From Lunularia cruciata (lineage: Eukaryota > Streptophyta > Marchantiopsida > Lunulariales > Lunulariaceae): DNA of 64,000 nt. The stretch lies in contig OX419761.1 of the NCBI GenBank assembly GCA_948567375.1, positions 39,186,501 to 39,250,500 of the forward strand, written 5' to 3'. Below the pieces are notes generated by a model, which was not told the origin of the DNA, did no database searches, and was given only the letters and a program-made list of their open reading frames with translations. This document shows, piece by piece, positions 23,500-34,495 of this stretch. Position 1 is the stretch's first letter. Each line of letters begins with the position of its first letter. Both the position numbers and the translations under genes were made by a program.

Positions 23500-25000
23500 C
23501 CACCTATACCACCTCATCTTCCATGACCTAAAGCTCCTCTACTTCCTACCATAGCAGCCCTACCACTTTGTAACTCTAGGTGAAGGTCAAGGCATCAATC
23601 ACTAGTGTGACCAAATCTATGACAATTTTCACATCTCTTTATGTTGGTTGTGATGCACCAAAGGTATCATGTCTGCTGCTTTAAGTGCAATCTCTCTAGT
23701 GGTGAGGTCCACCACAAGTCTAACAAGCAACACCACCACTCATTGGTTGCTATTGATATGAAAACACAAGTAAGGATCTACCTACACTAGGCCCTCATTG
23801 GCTCTATAGGATTTGGGATGTCTACTCTACCCTTGAAAGCCAACATGGCATGGTGCTCTCTTCTATACTCTAGAAGAAGCAACAATTGTGGATGAGGTCT
23901 CCCTACCAAATCCAAATGTCACCATTCTCTCCTCCACCATGTTGAGCTCAATGCGCTCAGCCAAACCAAAGACCACTACTAAGGTAGGTGAAGTAGCCTC
24001 TACCATAACATCATAACATAACATAACATCACGTACTCTATGTTGCAATTCTAGGATCCCATACCAAAACTAGACTACCTAGACCTCAATAAATCCTTGA
24101 GTATAATTGATCAGTCATCTCATGCGAGTGTGTGCCTCACATAGGCTCTCTCCAGCCTTCCATTGGAACTCTTATAAGCTCCTCAGCTTGTCAATTCATA
24201 CTCCTTGGTAGTTTGCCTCAAACACTAGAAGAACTATACCATGGGATTAAACCCCAATACTACACCACCTCTTGTAGTGGTACCTCCACTTGTAGTAGCA
24301 TCATCTCCAATAGAGCCACCAATGCTACTAGAGCTAGAACTCATGGGTATTGCAAATGTACCCCTAGAAACCAAACCTAAAGTAGAGATGTAGTTTGGAG
24401 ACCAATAATATCTCCATAGCTCAATCTCCTCTAAGTGAGTTCTCTTGAACTCATGATAGTCATCCATTAGTGGACCCTCCAAATGTTGAAACAACCTTTC
24501 CATGCCATGAAGGGTGTGAACAAAGTCAAGTTACACATCTATTGTAGATCACACCAATTATCAAACTCTTGGATAAAGTCATTCAACTCAATGGTACCCA
24601 TTGTACCAAATTAGCACCTGAAGCCTTTGGTGGCACCATAAATCTCATCCATATCCCACAAAAACGATGCGAACACACTAAGTGCACTCTCAACTCAATC
24701 AACTCTTGTATAAAACTCCAACTCAGAGTCAATCTCCTCTCTCATTGGGACTTGAGATATAGGTTGATATTGGGTGCCACTCTAAGTGAACCCGCTATGT
24801 ACTACAACACTATCTTCTTGAGAATCTCCAAAGAACTTTGTCATGACAAAGTAACTCAAACTGCAATCATAACCACCACAATTACCCTACCAAGTGCTAA
24901 CCCTAAACTAAACACTATCCACATTTGTAGCTCTAATACTATAATAACTACAGTAGGAGAAAAGGTGATCTGCAACCTACCATCATAACATTGACTCTCA
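23500..25000 (-). pseudogene. A2 gag
   Basis: Collinear with A1 gag: LFQHLEGPLMDDYHEFKRTH, YYWSPNYIS, the Ser/Gly/Thr-rich linker, FGLAERIELNMVEERM and a decayed zinc-knuckle part near 23700. Stops and frame changes are frequent. It provides an independent alignment partner for A1 gag. Confidence 0.65.
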
Positions 25001-25079
25001 CGGTTTACAAGTCATCATTTCCTACCTCACCGGAAAGAAACATAGGTAGTTTGACTAATCATCACTCCAAAAGTCAAGG

Positions 25080-25397
25080 AAGGATCAACGCATGGAGTTG
25101 GAAGAGGCAAGAGCAGTTGCTATGGTTCGAGTGGAGCAAGCTCAAAGGAAACAAAAGGAGAGCTATGAAAGGAGAAAAGGCAAGAAGAAGGTGGACCTTT
25201 TCAAAGAAGGTGATTGGGTAATGTTGTTTGATTCCATTCGATTCAAGAGAGTGCAAAAGAAGTTTTTGCCTAAGTACTTTGGACCTTTCATAGTGGAGAA
25301 GGTGTGGGGCAATTACACCTATGATCTCAAGGAGTTGGGAAGAAGGCACTTTGATAAGATTAACCATGATAAGTTGAAGATGTACCATAGAAGGTAG
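25080..25397 (+). pseudogene. Integrase C-terminal fragment of a family S gypsy element
   Basis: A plus-strand frame reads MELEEARAVAMVRVEQAQ, then EGDWVMLFDSIRFKR, KYFGPFIVEKVWGNYTYDL and INHDKLKMYHRR with a stop. This is the GPY/F-type tail of a Ty3/gypsy integrase, seen in non-chromovirus plant lineages; there is no chromodomain after it. Its 5' side is cut at the A2 junction. The fragment belongs with the purine tract and LTR that follow, so family S is a gypsy family. Confidence 0.75.
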
Positions 25398-25432
25398 AGA
25401 GACCTTCACTTTGAGGACAAAGTGAAACTTAG

Positions 25433-25444
25433 TTTGGGGGTAAA
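25433..25444 (+). other. Polypurine tract of family S
   Basis: TTTGGGGGTAAA immediately before the LTR start TGTGACACCC, the usual form of a gypsy plus-strand primer. It marks the LTR at 25445 as a 3' LTR. Confidence 0.8.
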
Positions 25445-26135
25445 TGTGACACCCATTTGTGCATGTGTGTGGTATTGTAATATTTAGCTTGGTATTACAG
25501 GTTCTTGAGAGATATTATTTATATAGAGATAAAGGATAGTTCTACATTAGTCATGATTAGCTAAAGTTAGTCATAGCTAAGATAGAAGCGACCTTATTTT
25601 AGAGGAAGTGGAAAAGATGAGCACCACTATTTTGGATTCTAGTGTGTTGACTTGGTATTATTCCTAGGTGTTTGGCTTTGAGGAAAGAGTTGAGAACTCT
25701 TGGACCCACAAGCCTTTTTGTTTTGGATTCTTCTATAGTCCAAGGATAGCCCATGTGAAAGAATCCTTGACTTAGTGGTTGGGTCAAGATAAGATCACAT
25801 GCTAGTGGAATATGCCCATGTGAATGGATATTCCTTTCTACTTTTTGACTTTACTTGACTTTTAGCCTAGTAACTTGAGTTACTCCAGTAATTAGTAACT
25901 TTGGTGCGTAACTATTTCACAAGTATATAAACAAGGAGTGAGGAGGTACTCATCATCCTTTCATTTGCAACTATCTCTCGCTCATTGAGTTCTCTAGTGA
26001 GCAATGTCTTGAGTCTTGGAGTGTTAGCCTTGGAGGAGTATGATGGAGTTGGGGTTCCTTGCCTTCTTAGTCCATGGTGCACTACCATAATAACCATCAG
26101 AGGTTCATCTTGAGTGAGAGATAGGCCAGCTCACA
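25445..26135 (+). repeat. 3' LTR of family S
   Basis: This 691-bp LTR begins TGTGACACCCATTTGTGC and ends CCAGCTCACA. Similar sequences occur at 40389-41076 (+), 13644-14321 (-), 57579-58956 (-) and 57924-58615 (-). Here the internal 3' end of the element still precedes it. A TATA-like ATATAAACAAGG lies near 25924-25935. Confidence 0.85.
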
Positions 26136-27308
26136 GGACAAACGCACGATACAAATTGGTGGAAGTTTGTGCCCAACATTTAGGAGTGGGAAAGTGAAAC
26201 AATGACTTAGTGCATAAGGTGGCCAAACTCAAGGTAGAAGAAGGGTTATTGGAACAAAAATTGAAGGAGGAAGAAAGAAGAAGGCAAGATAAAGAGAGAG
26301 GCCAAGAAGACAAAGGTAGCTCTCATTGCAATAAAAGTGAAATATCAAGAAGAGCAACAAGTGGCAAGAATACAAATCAAGAAGCTCACCAAAAGATCAA
26401 GGAGAAGGAGGAGGAAAAAATGCAAGATTGGTACACCATTTGAGAAGATGTAATGGTAGATTTGTATGAGATATAGAAAAAACTCAACTTGAAGAAGACC
26501 ATGACCTTGACAAAGATGGAAATGGCATAGGACCAATCAATTGGCAGGAATTGTAGAGGAGGCAAAAAAGTCCTCGTTGGAGAAACTGAAGTCTTGGGAG
26601 TTGAGATCATAAGCACTTGCATTGACAATGAAGGTCTACATAGACAAGTGCCTATAGCAATTGGGTGATAAACTTCACAAACATACCTTAAAGAAATTTT
26701 AAGGATTTCATGAAGATGCTATTAAAGATGATTACCAAATACCAAGAAATGATTGACTTACTGATTTGGGTTCTATAAGGGCAAGGGTAGTTCATTGCAA
26801 TAATTTTATGAAGAAGTGAACTCTAGCCAAAAGGTAAAACTGGAAAACATACCCCAATGTAAAACATACCTTTGGCCTAAAACTTCAACATTGAAGAGGT
26901 CTTTGTCTTGAAATGCCTTTTGCCTAAAAGATTTTTAGACTTTGGAATAATTTTATGGTTGAAAAACTTGTAACCCATGTAAAGGCAAGTTGAGTGGTGA
27001 AACTTGCAGTGAATGCTCAAGTAGTTCTTAATTGCACATTAGGATAAGATAAGGTTGGATTAGAAATGAGTGATGTAGATGTAATTTGGAGATTACCAAC
27101 ATCCCTTAATTGTTGATGATCTCCTTTGGGAAGTAAGAAACTACATTGTAAATGAGCTCTATTTCTCATAATCAAAGTTTTCATGTGCAAGGACCTTTGC
27201 AATCCTTTGCAATCCTTTGCAATAAATGTCCTACACTCTATGTTATTGATTGTATGCTTGTTTGAATCATGGTAAAGAAAGTTGCAATAGGAATATGTGT
27301 TTGAGTTC
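26136..27308. other. Unassigned DNA between S and C0
   Basis: It begins GGACAAACGCACGATAC and contains GTGCCCAACATTT about 40 bp in, a weak echo of a tRNA-Lys primer site. A short charged frame (26210-26443, MHKVAKLKVEEGLLEQ then Lys/Glu-rich) could be a remnant of gag following a shared LTR, but I see no domain. Otherwise nothing is recognised. Confidence 0.4.
27194..27223. repeat. Short tandem repeat, 10-bp unit
   Basis: Three head-to-tail copies of CTTTGCAATC-type words. Of no clear role; it lies 85 bp left of the C0 LTR. Confidence 0.75.
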
Positions 27309-27747
27309 TGTAAAAGACTAGGACCAAGGAGAGAAATAAGAGAATGGAAACTCATATTGGAACACTTGAAAGTGGGAAAACTCCAAATGCCTAGCATGAG
27401 CTTTGGCTTTGGTATTTATAGGTAGCATACAAGGCCCTTGAGAAGCTTCTTGAGTCGCTTTCTTAGAGTGCAAGCCAAGTTAACCAGGAAGCTTCTCAAG
27501 AAGCTTCCTTCTAGAAGTTGTCTACTTGGTGTACAAGCTAAGTAGTTGGAAGCTTCATTCTAGAAGCTTCCTTCTAGAAGCTACCTGCTCGAAGTGCAAG
27601 TTAAGCTAGTCAAGAAGCTTCTCAAGAAGCTTCCTAGATGCTTCTCAAGAAGCTTCCTAGATGCTTTTGGAATATTTTGGGCTAATTTGGCTTATTCTCT
27701 ACTTTGTTAGTCTTATGAACTACATAGCTAAACTCCATATTGTTACA
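27309..27747 (-). repeat. 3' LTR of C0
   Basis: This 439-bp LTR is bounded by TGTAAAAGAC and TTGTTACA on the plus strand, with the GAAGCTTC array at about 27440-27660. It is 27 bp longer than C1's, partly because one AAGCTTCCTAGATGCTTCTCA-like unit is doubled near 27625-27665. A purine tract lies just inside it at about 27748-27765 on the minus strand. Confidence 0.9.
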
Positions 27748-29360
27748 TATTCTCCCACCGCTAGTTTGTGAAGTACTCATTGCCATTGAAGCTTCAAACT
27801 CCTGGATGGCCATTTGTGCATTTTGGAGGTGAGAAATAGATTCCCATGTGGCATCATGAAGGGGATACCCTTTCCAAAGGACCTTGTACTCCATATATTA
27901 TCAGAGTCCTCATTGAATGTGGCGATATGCAAGGATACAATCAACTTTGTACTCCTCATGATCATTGATAGAGATGGGAGGAGGGAGAGATTGGACACAA
28001 GAGAAAAATGAAGATGTGTTAGGAACAAAGGGTTTTAACTTGGAAATGTGAAAGATAGGGTAGATGCAGTAAGGTAAGATAAGTTGATAAGCAACAGAAG
28101 AGATGATTTGGGTGACATCAAAGTGTCCTATCCAATTAAGGGTAAGTTTACAAACTTGGGTATCAAGTAGGAGGGGTAGGTTACAGAGGATAAAATGAAT
28201 TTATTATCAACTTCAAAGGTGAGATCATGATAATGGTGGTTTACATATTATTTTTGACAATTTTGAGCAACAAGGAGATGAGATTTGGCTTGTTGGAGAG
28301 ATTGGGAGATATGGTGGTCAAAAAGGGTTGAAGTATGAGGGACCTAAGATGGAAGAGGAGGAGCAAAAGGAGAATCTGGAACAAGCGGATCTTGGCTAAA
28401 ATTGAGAAAGAAAGGAGAAAATCCAATGATTGCCTGTTTGGAATTATTGTAGGCAAATTCATCCCAATTGGTATGGTGGACATTGACAAAGGCACGCAAC
28501 ATATCCTCCAAGGTACAATTTTCACATTTGGTTTGTCCATCAATTTGAGGATGATAGGCCATGGACAAAGCAAGGTTGGTGCCAAATATCTAGAAGAGTG
28601 CTTGCCAAAACTTCTTGGTGAATCAAGAATCATGGTCGGATATGAGTACGCGGTGCATCCCATGATGCTTGAAGACATTGTTCAAGTAGATTTTCACTAA
28701 GGTTGGAGCATCCATGGTATCAGAGGTTGGTGCCAAGTGGATTTTCTTACTATGCTTATCCATCAAACACCACAAATGTCTTGTGTCCTTGCTTTGTCTT
28801 GGGCAAGGATGAGATCCAAGCTCACGTGTTCCCATCAAGCGGATGGAATGAGGAGTGGTAAGGAATCCACTTGGCTTCTAGTTGCTGGCCTTGTTACATT
28901 GGCAACTCTCACATGATTGGACAAACTCTCAAACATCTTGTGTCATGTTGGGCCACCATCATTGGCGTTGGAATGTACCCAAGGTCTTATCCACACCCAT
29001 GTGACCAGCTATTGGTAAATCATGGGCTTCTTGAAGGCGCACAAGTTGGAGATCACCTTTGGTTAGAACATAGATCCTATACTCATAGAATAGAAGGCCT
29101 TCCTTGAAGGAGAAGGTGTTGTACTTCTTGTCGCATGCTACAAGATGACCATGTACCATTTGGAAGAAGGGATCTTGTTGTAGAGTTGATCAAAACTTGT
29201 GTTGGACCTTGGGGTTAATTGACACTATCATAATTGCTGCCATGATGAGAGGAAGAGACTTCAAATCAAGTCATCATGATAGAGCATCAAGGATGACATG
29301 GAACCAACCTGGTTTGTACTCAAGTTTGATATCAAACAATTGGAGTTGTTCCTCCTATCG
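27748..29360 (-). pseudogene. C0 integrase with chromodomain
   Basis: The minus strand gives the chromodomain EYKVLWKGYPLHDATWE then HLQNAQMA (27894-27682), and upstream the integrase tail and core in pieces: MSMAYHPQIDGQTKCE, LEDMLRAFVNVHHTNWDE, MDKHSKKIHLAPTSDTMDAPT, GMHRVLISDHDS (second Asp) and GHMGVDKTLG. At least three frames are needed. The segment ends at 29360, inside what should be the RNase H-integrase boundary, where A1 begins. Confidence 0.8.
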
Positions 29361-29764
29361 TGCGTATGTACATCGCTACACAACATACATCGCTGTCAAC
29401 ATCATACACTATAGAAGCACAACTCACACATAAGGCATACATAGACTCTAAAGTGCCACAATAATCAGATTGCTTAACACTCTCAACTCAACTCAACTCA
29501 GATCAGTACTTGATCTGTCACTCTATAAACTGCTAACCAAACATGAAATCTAACCGTCGGAAAGTAGTCTTTGAGAAACTGCTAGAATAACTCTAACTAC
29601 TATCACTGGAACTCCAGTGTCCGAGCATCTAGATGCGGAACTACAAATGGTGTGACAGCTGTCGTGCGTATATACATCGCTACACAACATACATTGCTGT
29701 CAACATCATAGACTATAGAAGCACAACTCACACATAAGTCATACATAGACTCTAAAGTGCCACA
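29361..29764 (-). repeat. Putative 3' LTR of A1 with a 102-bp direct repeat at both ends
   Basis: 29359-29460 and 29663-29764 are near-identical 102-bp units (CGTGCGTATRTACATCGC...AAAGTGCCACA), 304 bp apart. The right unit abuts the purine tract, which marks an LTR edge. Either the LTR is 404 bp with repeated ends, or it is about 105 bp and the left unit is a second copy. The spacer holds a CAACT run (29482-29500). No matching 5' LTR exists at the right of A1. Confidence 0.5.
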
Positions 29765-29765
29765 A

Positions 29766-29777
29766 TCGCCCCCCTAG
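29766..29777 (-). other. Polypurine tract of A1
   Basis: On the minus strand AGGGGGGCGAT precedes TGTGGCACTTTAG, the start of the putative 3' LTR. Position and composition fit a plus-strand primer. Confidence 0.65.
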
Positions 29778-29933
29778 CTGGCGGTTAGGTCCCTCTAACT
29801 CTAAATAGCCATCTACTCTAAGTATATGGTATACACTCTAATGGGCAAAGATTAGGAGGCCGGGTGCTATGGAGCCCCATCGTTAGTCGCCTATCTGCAA
29901 TCTATACCATATAAAGAATGAACTAGCTATAGG

Positions 29934-30320
29934 TCAAGTACATCTAGGACATAACCACTGTCCCTGAGGAACCACCATGAGGGGAGGAGTCATACATGCC
30001 ATATGCCATCCTCTTGAACAGCTATCACACACTAACATAGTAGCAGCTCCACCAAAAGAGCCACATAACATACACCTCAAGCCTGCACGTACAAGTGCCA
30101 AGCTTGGGTCCATAGTACTATCAATGTTTGGGAGGTGGCATGGCGCACAATTGCGCACATGATCCTTCCAAACAACACCATCACGTCCTTCTAACACAAG
30201 GACTCCAGATGGCAAAACCTCGCACACTCTCAAGATAGTGCGGCCGGTAGAAACATCAAGTGTCATCGGTGCTGTCTGTTGTAGATATACATAATCGCCT
30301 GGATGAAATTGACAGATCAA
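29934..30320 (-). pseudogene. A1 integrase tail and PHD finger
   Basis: This open stretch of 128 codons starts in the integrase tail (FHPGDYVYLQQTAP, GRTILRVCEVLPSG) and ends in a PHD finger: CMLCG, then MLVCDSCSRGWHMAC, PQGQWLCPRC and a stop after one Thr. All Cys4-His-Cys3 ligands are present, with the Trp two residues before the last Cys pair. PHD fingers commonly read the histone H3 tail. It occupies the place a chromodomain has in families C and D, so a targeting role is a reasonable inference. The frame is the same as integrase (30596 and 31064 starts), with a stop near 30337 between them. Confidence 0.85.
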
Positions 30321-31500
30321 GGGTCTATAACCTCCTCCTCAAATGGTAGCATAGCGTAAAGTATCCCTCTGCTGAGCAATCACCAAGTTCTCAAAGGCCA
30401 TCAGCATCACTCTCTGAAAGATCTCTGCCCGCTGAGAACATGCGCTCATCCATACATCAAGGTCATCCAAGTCCAAAACTACAGTAGCATCTTGACAAAT
30501 GGCTGCAGGTAAATTTGGATCTTGTCCATAGAGTAGAAAGTATGGAGAGAAGGATGCTAAGGAGGCTTGCCGGCTGAACCGATAGCCCATGGCCAACCAA
30601 GGTAACTGGAGATCCTAATCTCCCAAGTGTCCTCTCTGCAAACCATACTTTCGCAATCCTCTCTTCATCGTCTGAACCACTCTCTCTGCTAAGCCATCTG
30701 CCTCAGGGTGATCTCGGGATGTAGTACAATGATCAATCAAAGCCTTGTCACACAAGACCTGAAACTCCCCCAAGAACTCTATACTTTGATCAGTCAAAAC
30801 CTCAACTGGTGCACCAAAATGACTAAGAACTCAATCCAGAAACGAGTAAGATGTCCCTTCACTAGACTTGTCAAGAAGTGCCACCAACTCAATCCACTTG
30901 GAGAAGTGCTCCACCATCACCAAAACATACCGATGATGTCTCATAGTCAGCGGTAAAGGTCCGGTGAAGTCCAAACTCCAACGGTAACCCAATCCCATGA
31001 TAGGTAATGGGTGTAAATGTGGCGTAGGAGCATTGAATGATGCTCTAACTTGGTCACAAACCACACATCTGGCAACAAACTACTGTACCTCGGTCTGCAT
31101 ACTGCGCCACCAATAATGACTCTGGAGTAAGCTATATGTACGCTTTACTCCAAAATGTCCTAGCTCCTCATGAGCATGACGGACCAACTGTGGTCTCTGA
31201 GATGCAAGTGGTACTACTTGCACTCTACCATCTTCCCATACACGCAAAAGGTATCTACCCTCCAATCTGAACCGTCTGGCTCGCTGAAGAACACGGTCTT
31301 TCTCCTTGGCCCCAACTATGCCACCCACAACACCAGTGCAAAGATAGTCCATCACTAAGACATCATCATGAATGTCTCGCTGAACTGTACCAATATCTTC
31401 ACTCTTTGGATATGTGATCTCAATAACTCCTCTTGTATGCGCTGAGAGAGATACCACCAAAGCCTATGCAAATATACACAGAAAGACCGATGCATGCCAA
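30321..31500 (-). pseudogene. A1 integrase
   Basis: The zinc-binding part has HAHEELGHFGVKRTY and RCVVCDQ. The catalytic core shows RWSLDFTGPLPL (Asp), VLTDQSIEFLGEF (Asp; the flanking sequence differs from the common DxGxEF) and EADGLAERVVQT (Glu). The rest follows in the same frame: MGYRFSRQASLASFSPY and YGQDPNLPAA. Four or so stops separate open stretches in one frame (TAG or TGA), for example after QTEVQ and SYSFLD. The A2 counterpart lacks the zinc-binding part. Confidence 0.85.
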
Positions 31501-31619
31501 CCTGGCACCATCTCCTCATCTGTCTCACCATGCCAACGTGCTCCGGTCTGATCCTGCTGGTTGGGACATGGGTTTCTACTCAACCCATCTGCATCACGGT
31601 TCACCAGTCCAGGTCTGTG

Positions 31620-32812
31620 AACAACCATGAAATCATACTCCTGTAAAATCAGAGCCCATCAAGCAAGCTTCCCTGAAAGCTTGTCGGACTCCATCAACCA
31701 CTTCAGCGGCTGATGTTCAGTGATGAGAGTGAAGGGGTTACCAAATAGGTAACATCGGAAATGTGCTATAGCCCAAACTACTACCAAGCACTCTCCCTCA
31801 TATGAACTATACTTTGCCTTTGCTGAATTGTTGGAGCGACTAGCATAGGCCACCACAAACTCCTTCTCCTCATCATCACGCTGGGTGAGCACCGCTCCAA
31901 GCCCCAACATACTCCAATCAGTGTGAACCTGAAATGGTCATCTTCTGATTGGTCTCCTCAAAATAGGAGCAGATGTCAACCTCTCCTTGAGCTCTACAAA
32001 AGCTCTCTCTTGCTCATCTCCCCAACACCACTCCTGTGTAAGCTTGGTCAGCTTCGTCAAGGCCTTGGCAATGGCACTAAATCCTCTAACATAGCGGCAA
32101 TAGAAGTTTGCCAACCCAAGGAATGCTCGCACCCTGCTCACATTCGTAGGCCGAGGAATACGTGCAATAGCCTCCACCTTGGTCTGCTGAACACCAAGTC
32201 CTCCGGGGTAGATAGTGTGACCCAAATACTCAACCTGCTCGTGGAAGAACCTACACTTCTCAGGATGTAGTTTGAGTCCATGAGATCTCAACCTCTCAAA
32301 CACCTCCAACAATTGTCTCTCATGCTCCTCCACAGTAGTGCTATAAACCAAAATGTCATCAATATAGCACCAAGCAAAATCCAATCCAGCTAGGATCCTA
32401 TCCATGACCCTCTGGAACTCAGCAAGAGTGTTCTTTAACCCAAATGGTAAGAACCTCCATTGATATAACACATCCTTGCCGTGAGGATCAATAGCCCAAA
32501 ATGTTGTCTTGGACTTATCCTCCTCCCTGATTGGCAATTGATGATATCCCGCTCAAAGATCCAAAGTACTGAAGACCTTTGCATGCCCAATTGCATCAAA
32601 ATCTCCTCCGGTGTAGGCATGGCATACCAATCAGCCTTGGTCTGTCGGTTGATAGGACGGTAATCTCCACACATCCGCCTATCTGTATAGTTGCCATGCA
32701 TATCCTTCTTGGCTGGCATCACTGTCGCTAATGCATACTCTCCATGTGAAATCTCCACCAAACCAGCCTCAAAAAGGTCACTACTCTGGCTCTGAATCAA
32801 TGTCCTCTCCAT
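31620..32812 (-). pseudogene. A1 reverse transcriptase and RNase H
   Basis: RT starts near 32812 (MERTLIQSQSSDLFEAGLVE) and includes GDYRPINRQT, then after a one-base deletion near 32606 the frame changes to give HQLPIREEDKSK, LYQWRFLPFGL, WCYIDDILVYS with the catalytic YIDD (about 32352-32368), GLKLHPEKCRFF and FLGLANFYCRYVRGF. RNase H gives LGAVLTQRDDEEKEFVVAY, YSSYEGECLVVVWAI and TEHQPLKWL. The only other break in the palm is a TGA for CGA before AGYHQ. This is the best-preserved RT in the window. Confidence 0.9.
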
Positions 32813-33139
32813 ATCATTATATCAATAAGGATGTCAGAAAACAGTTGTGTCGCTAGTCAGCTCAATCCGTATACCAGGTCTCTTCAGAGCACCCAAATCC
32901 TTCATACTAAAGGCAAAACAACTCGTGTGACTCCTCAAGAACCTCCAAACCCTCCGTCTTTCCTCTCCAGTAAGCTTGGGTCCAAGATCTGGCTCCCAAG
33001 TATCCTCTGTCAATATAGTAGGAGTGGAAGACATACTGACTGGCTGCTACACTGGGCCCTTGGGAGCAATAATGTCATGCTCTTGACCACTAGAGGTCCC
33101 AACCTCTGTGTGAAAAACTCCCTCCACTCTGGTTGCAAG

Positions 33140-34495
33140 CTACACACGTCCTCTAGCTGCATCCCATGTGGACCAAGGGTGTAATCCAAGTAGCCCACGC
33201 TCACCTAGATGGACTCTAAGTAGACCACTCTCCCTAGTAGCTACTGGATGTGTCCCAAGAATACCATGTCCACTCGGTCCATCGCCCCCAGCATGTGCCT
33301 GAATCGTTGCCAAGGCAAGGCTCACAATCCAGGTCAAACAATTCAAGTCCATAGCCTGTCCTAACACCTGACGCCTGGATGCCTCTGACACTACTAGAAC
33401 AGCAGTAATACCGGTATGAAAACCCATCGCCCGCTCTCTCTCATCAGCATTGGGCTCCACCAACTGCTTTAACTATGAGTCCCAAACAAGTCCAGGTCCT
33501 CCCTCTCAAAAAGCATGAGAGCTTGGGAAACTCATGAGTGTGGGAAATGCAGCTCTAGGCTGTCCAACTAGGTTCACCACTACCATAGGTGACCTATCAG
33601 CCACGATCACTGTCTGAGACTGACGCCCAACATCCAAGATATCATCAACAAGGATGTGGTCCAGGCATTGAATCCCATCATAAGCATGTTGTAGAACCTC
33701 TCTGGGTAAGAGGTTCGTCCACCAAAGATGAAGACGATGAGCCCGTGATCCCACTCTGGCTGCATCTAACAATACCGCAAGTCCCATCCAAGAATGGACC
33801 TGATGTGTGCTCGCCACCACTCTGGTGCGAGAATTACCCATCAAAGGAACGTTCTCCAAGAGGTAAGCTGGAGAAACAGACTAATGAACCTAGAGATATC
33901 GTAGTATCCATAACATCTCCCAAAACACACCAGAACGAGGATCTTGAAGACCCAATCCTCTACTAGCACGTGTATGTCCCTGACATGGCCATCCAGAAAT
34001 CACCAAGTGAATAAGCCCATGTCTCTCTAGGTCATGCACCCCCAGTAAGGAAATGTCTCCTGGTAGGGCCTTTTGGTAACCTCTGACTGCTGACATCAGT
34101 AATAACTCCGGATACCAATAGGCCAAGTGTGCCACATGATGTAGAGAGACTCACCTAGCAGTCTCATCTCGCTCTACATACAAGTACCTATGTACTCGTA
34201 TACCCGCTTGTAACACCGCAACTAGTCTGGCGCTGATCCTACCAAACAACTCCAATAGGCATATCCCCTCTACTGGATACTGCCAAGCAATGAGTGTGGT
34301 ATCCAAAGGTGTCAAAGCAATTGCCTCTAGAGGCTCATCCTCACACTCATCCCCTGATGGTACAAAGGCTCCACTCCAAGCCTGCTGCACCAACTGATCT
34401 GCATGCTGCTGCAATGCCTCTTCTGAACTCCACAATGGAACATCCAAGGTGGATGGAACAATCCCACTCGTACTCCAAAGCCGAGTGATCTCCAT
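33140..34495 (-). pseudogene. A1 C5-cytosine DNA methyltransferase domain (DNMT3-like)
   Basis: In one minus-strand frame the segment gives the C5-methyltransferase motifs in order. Motif I with the SAM-binding part: CLLELFGRISARLVAVLQAG and YLYVERDE. Motif IV: LVISGWPCQGHTRA, with the catalytic Cys of PCQ, followed by LQDPRSGVFWEML. Motif VI: AYLLENVPLMG (the ENV Glu). Motif VIII-like: GSRAHRL then WWTNL, resembling the AHR...W.N pattern of DNMT3/DRM enzymes. Motifs IX-X: ERERAMGFHTG and RRQVLGQAMDLNCLTW. The domain is about 320 residues. Stops at 34151 (TGA), 33890 and just after (TAG), 33506 (TGA) and near 33475 (TAG) all fit CGA or CAG changed by C-to-T. It lies between protease and RT of the element. 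Confidence 0.9.

Larger units (their letters stand above)
19304..25079 (-). mobile_element. Main part of A2, second copy of the methyltransferase-bearing element
   Basis: The whole block is collinear with A1 at about 31560-37410 on the same strand, and the two align word by word over nearly 6 kb. Order on the minus strand is gag, protease, methyltransferase, RT and RNase H. It is far more decayed than A1, with many stops in place of CAG, CGA and TGG. The left end is the D1 insertion; the right end at about 25079 is a junction with a truncated family S element. Confidence 0.85.

Noticed and set aside
26210-26443. A small charged protein gene
   Set aside because: 77 codons, low complexity (Lys/Glu/Arg), no domain, no neighbours supporting it; possibly a gag remnant.
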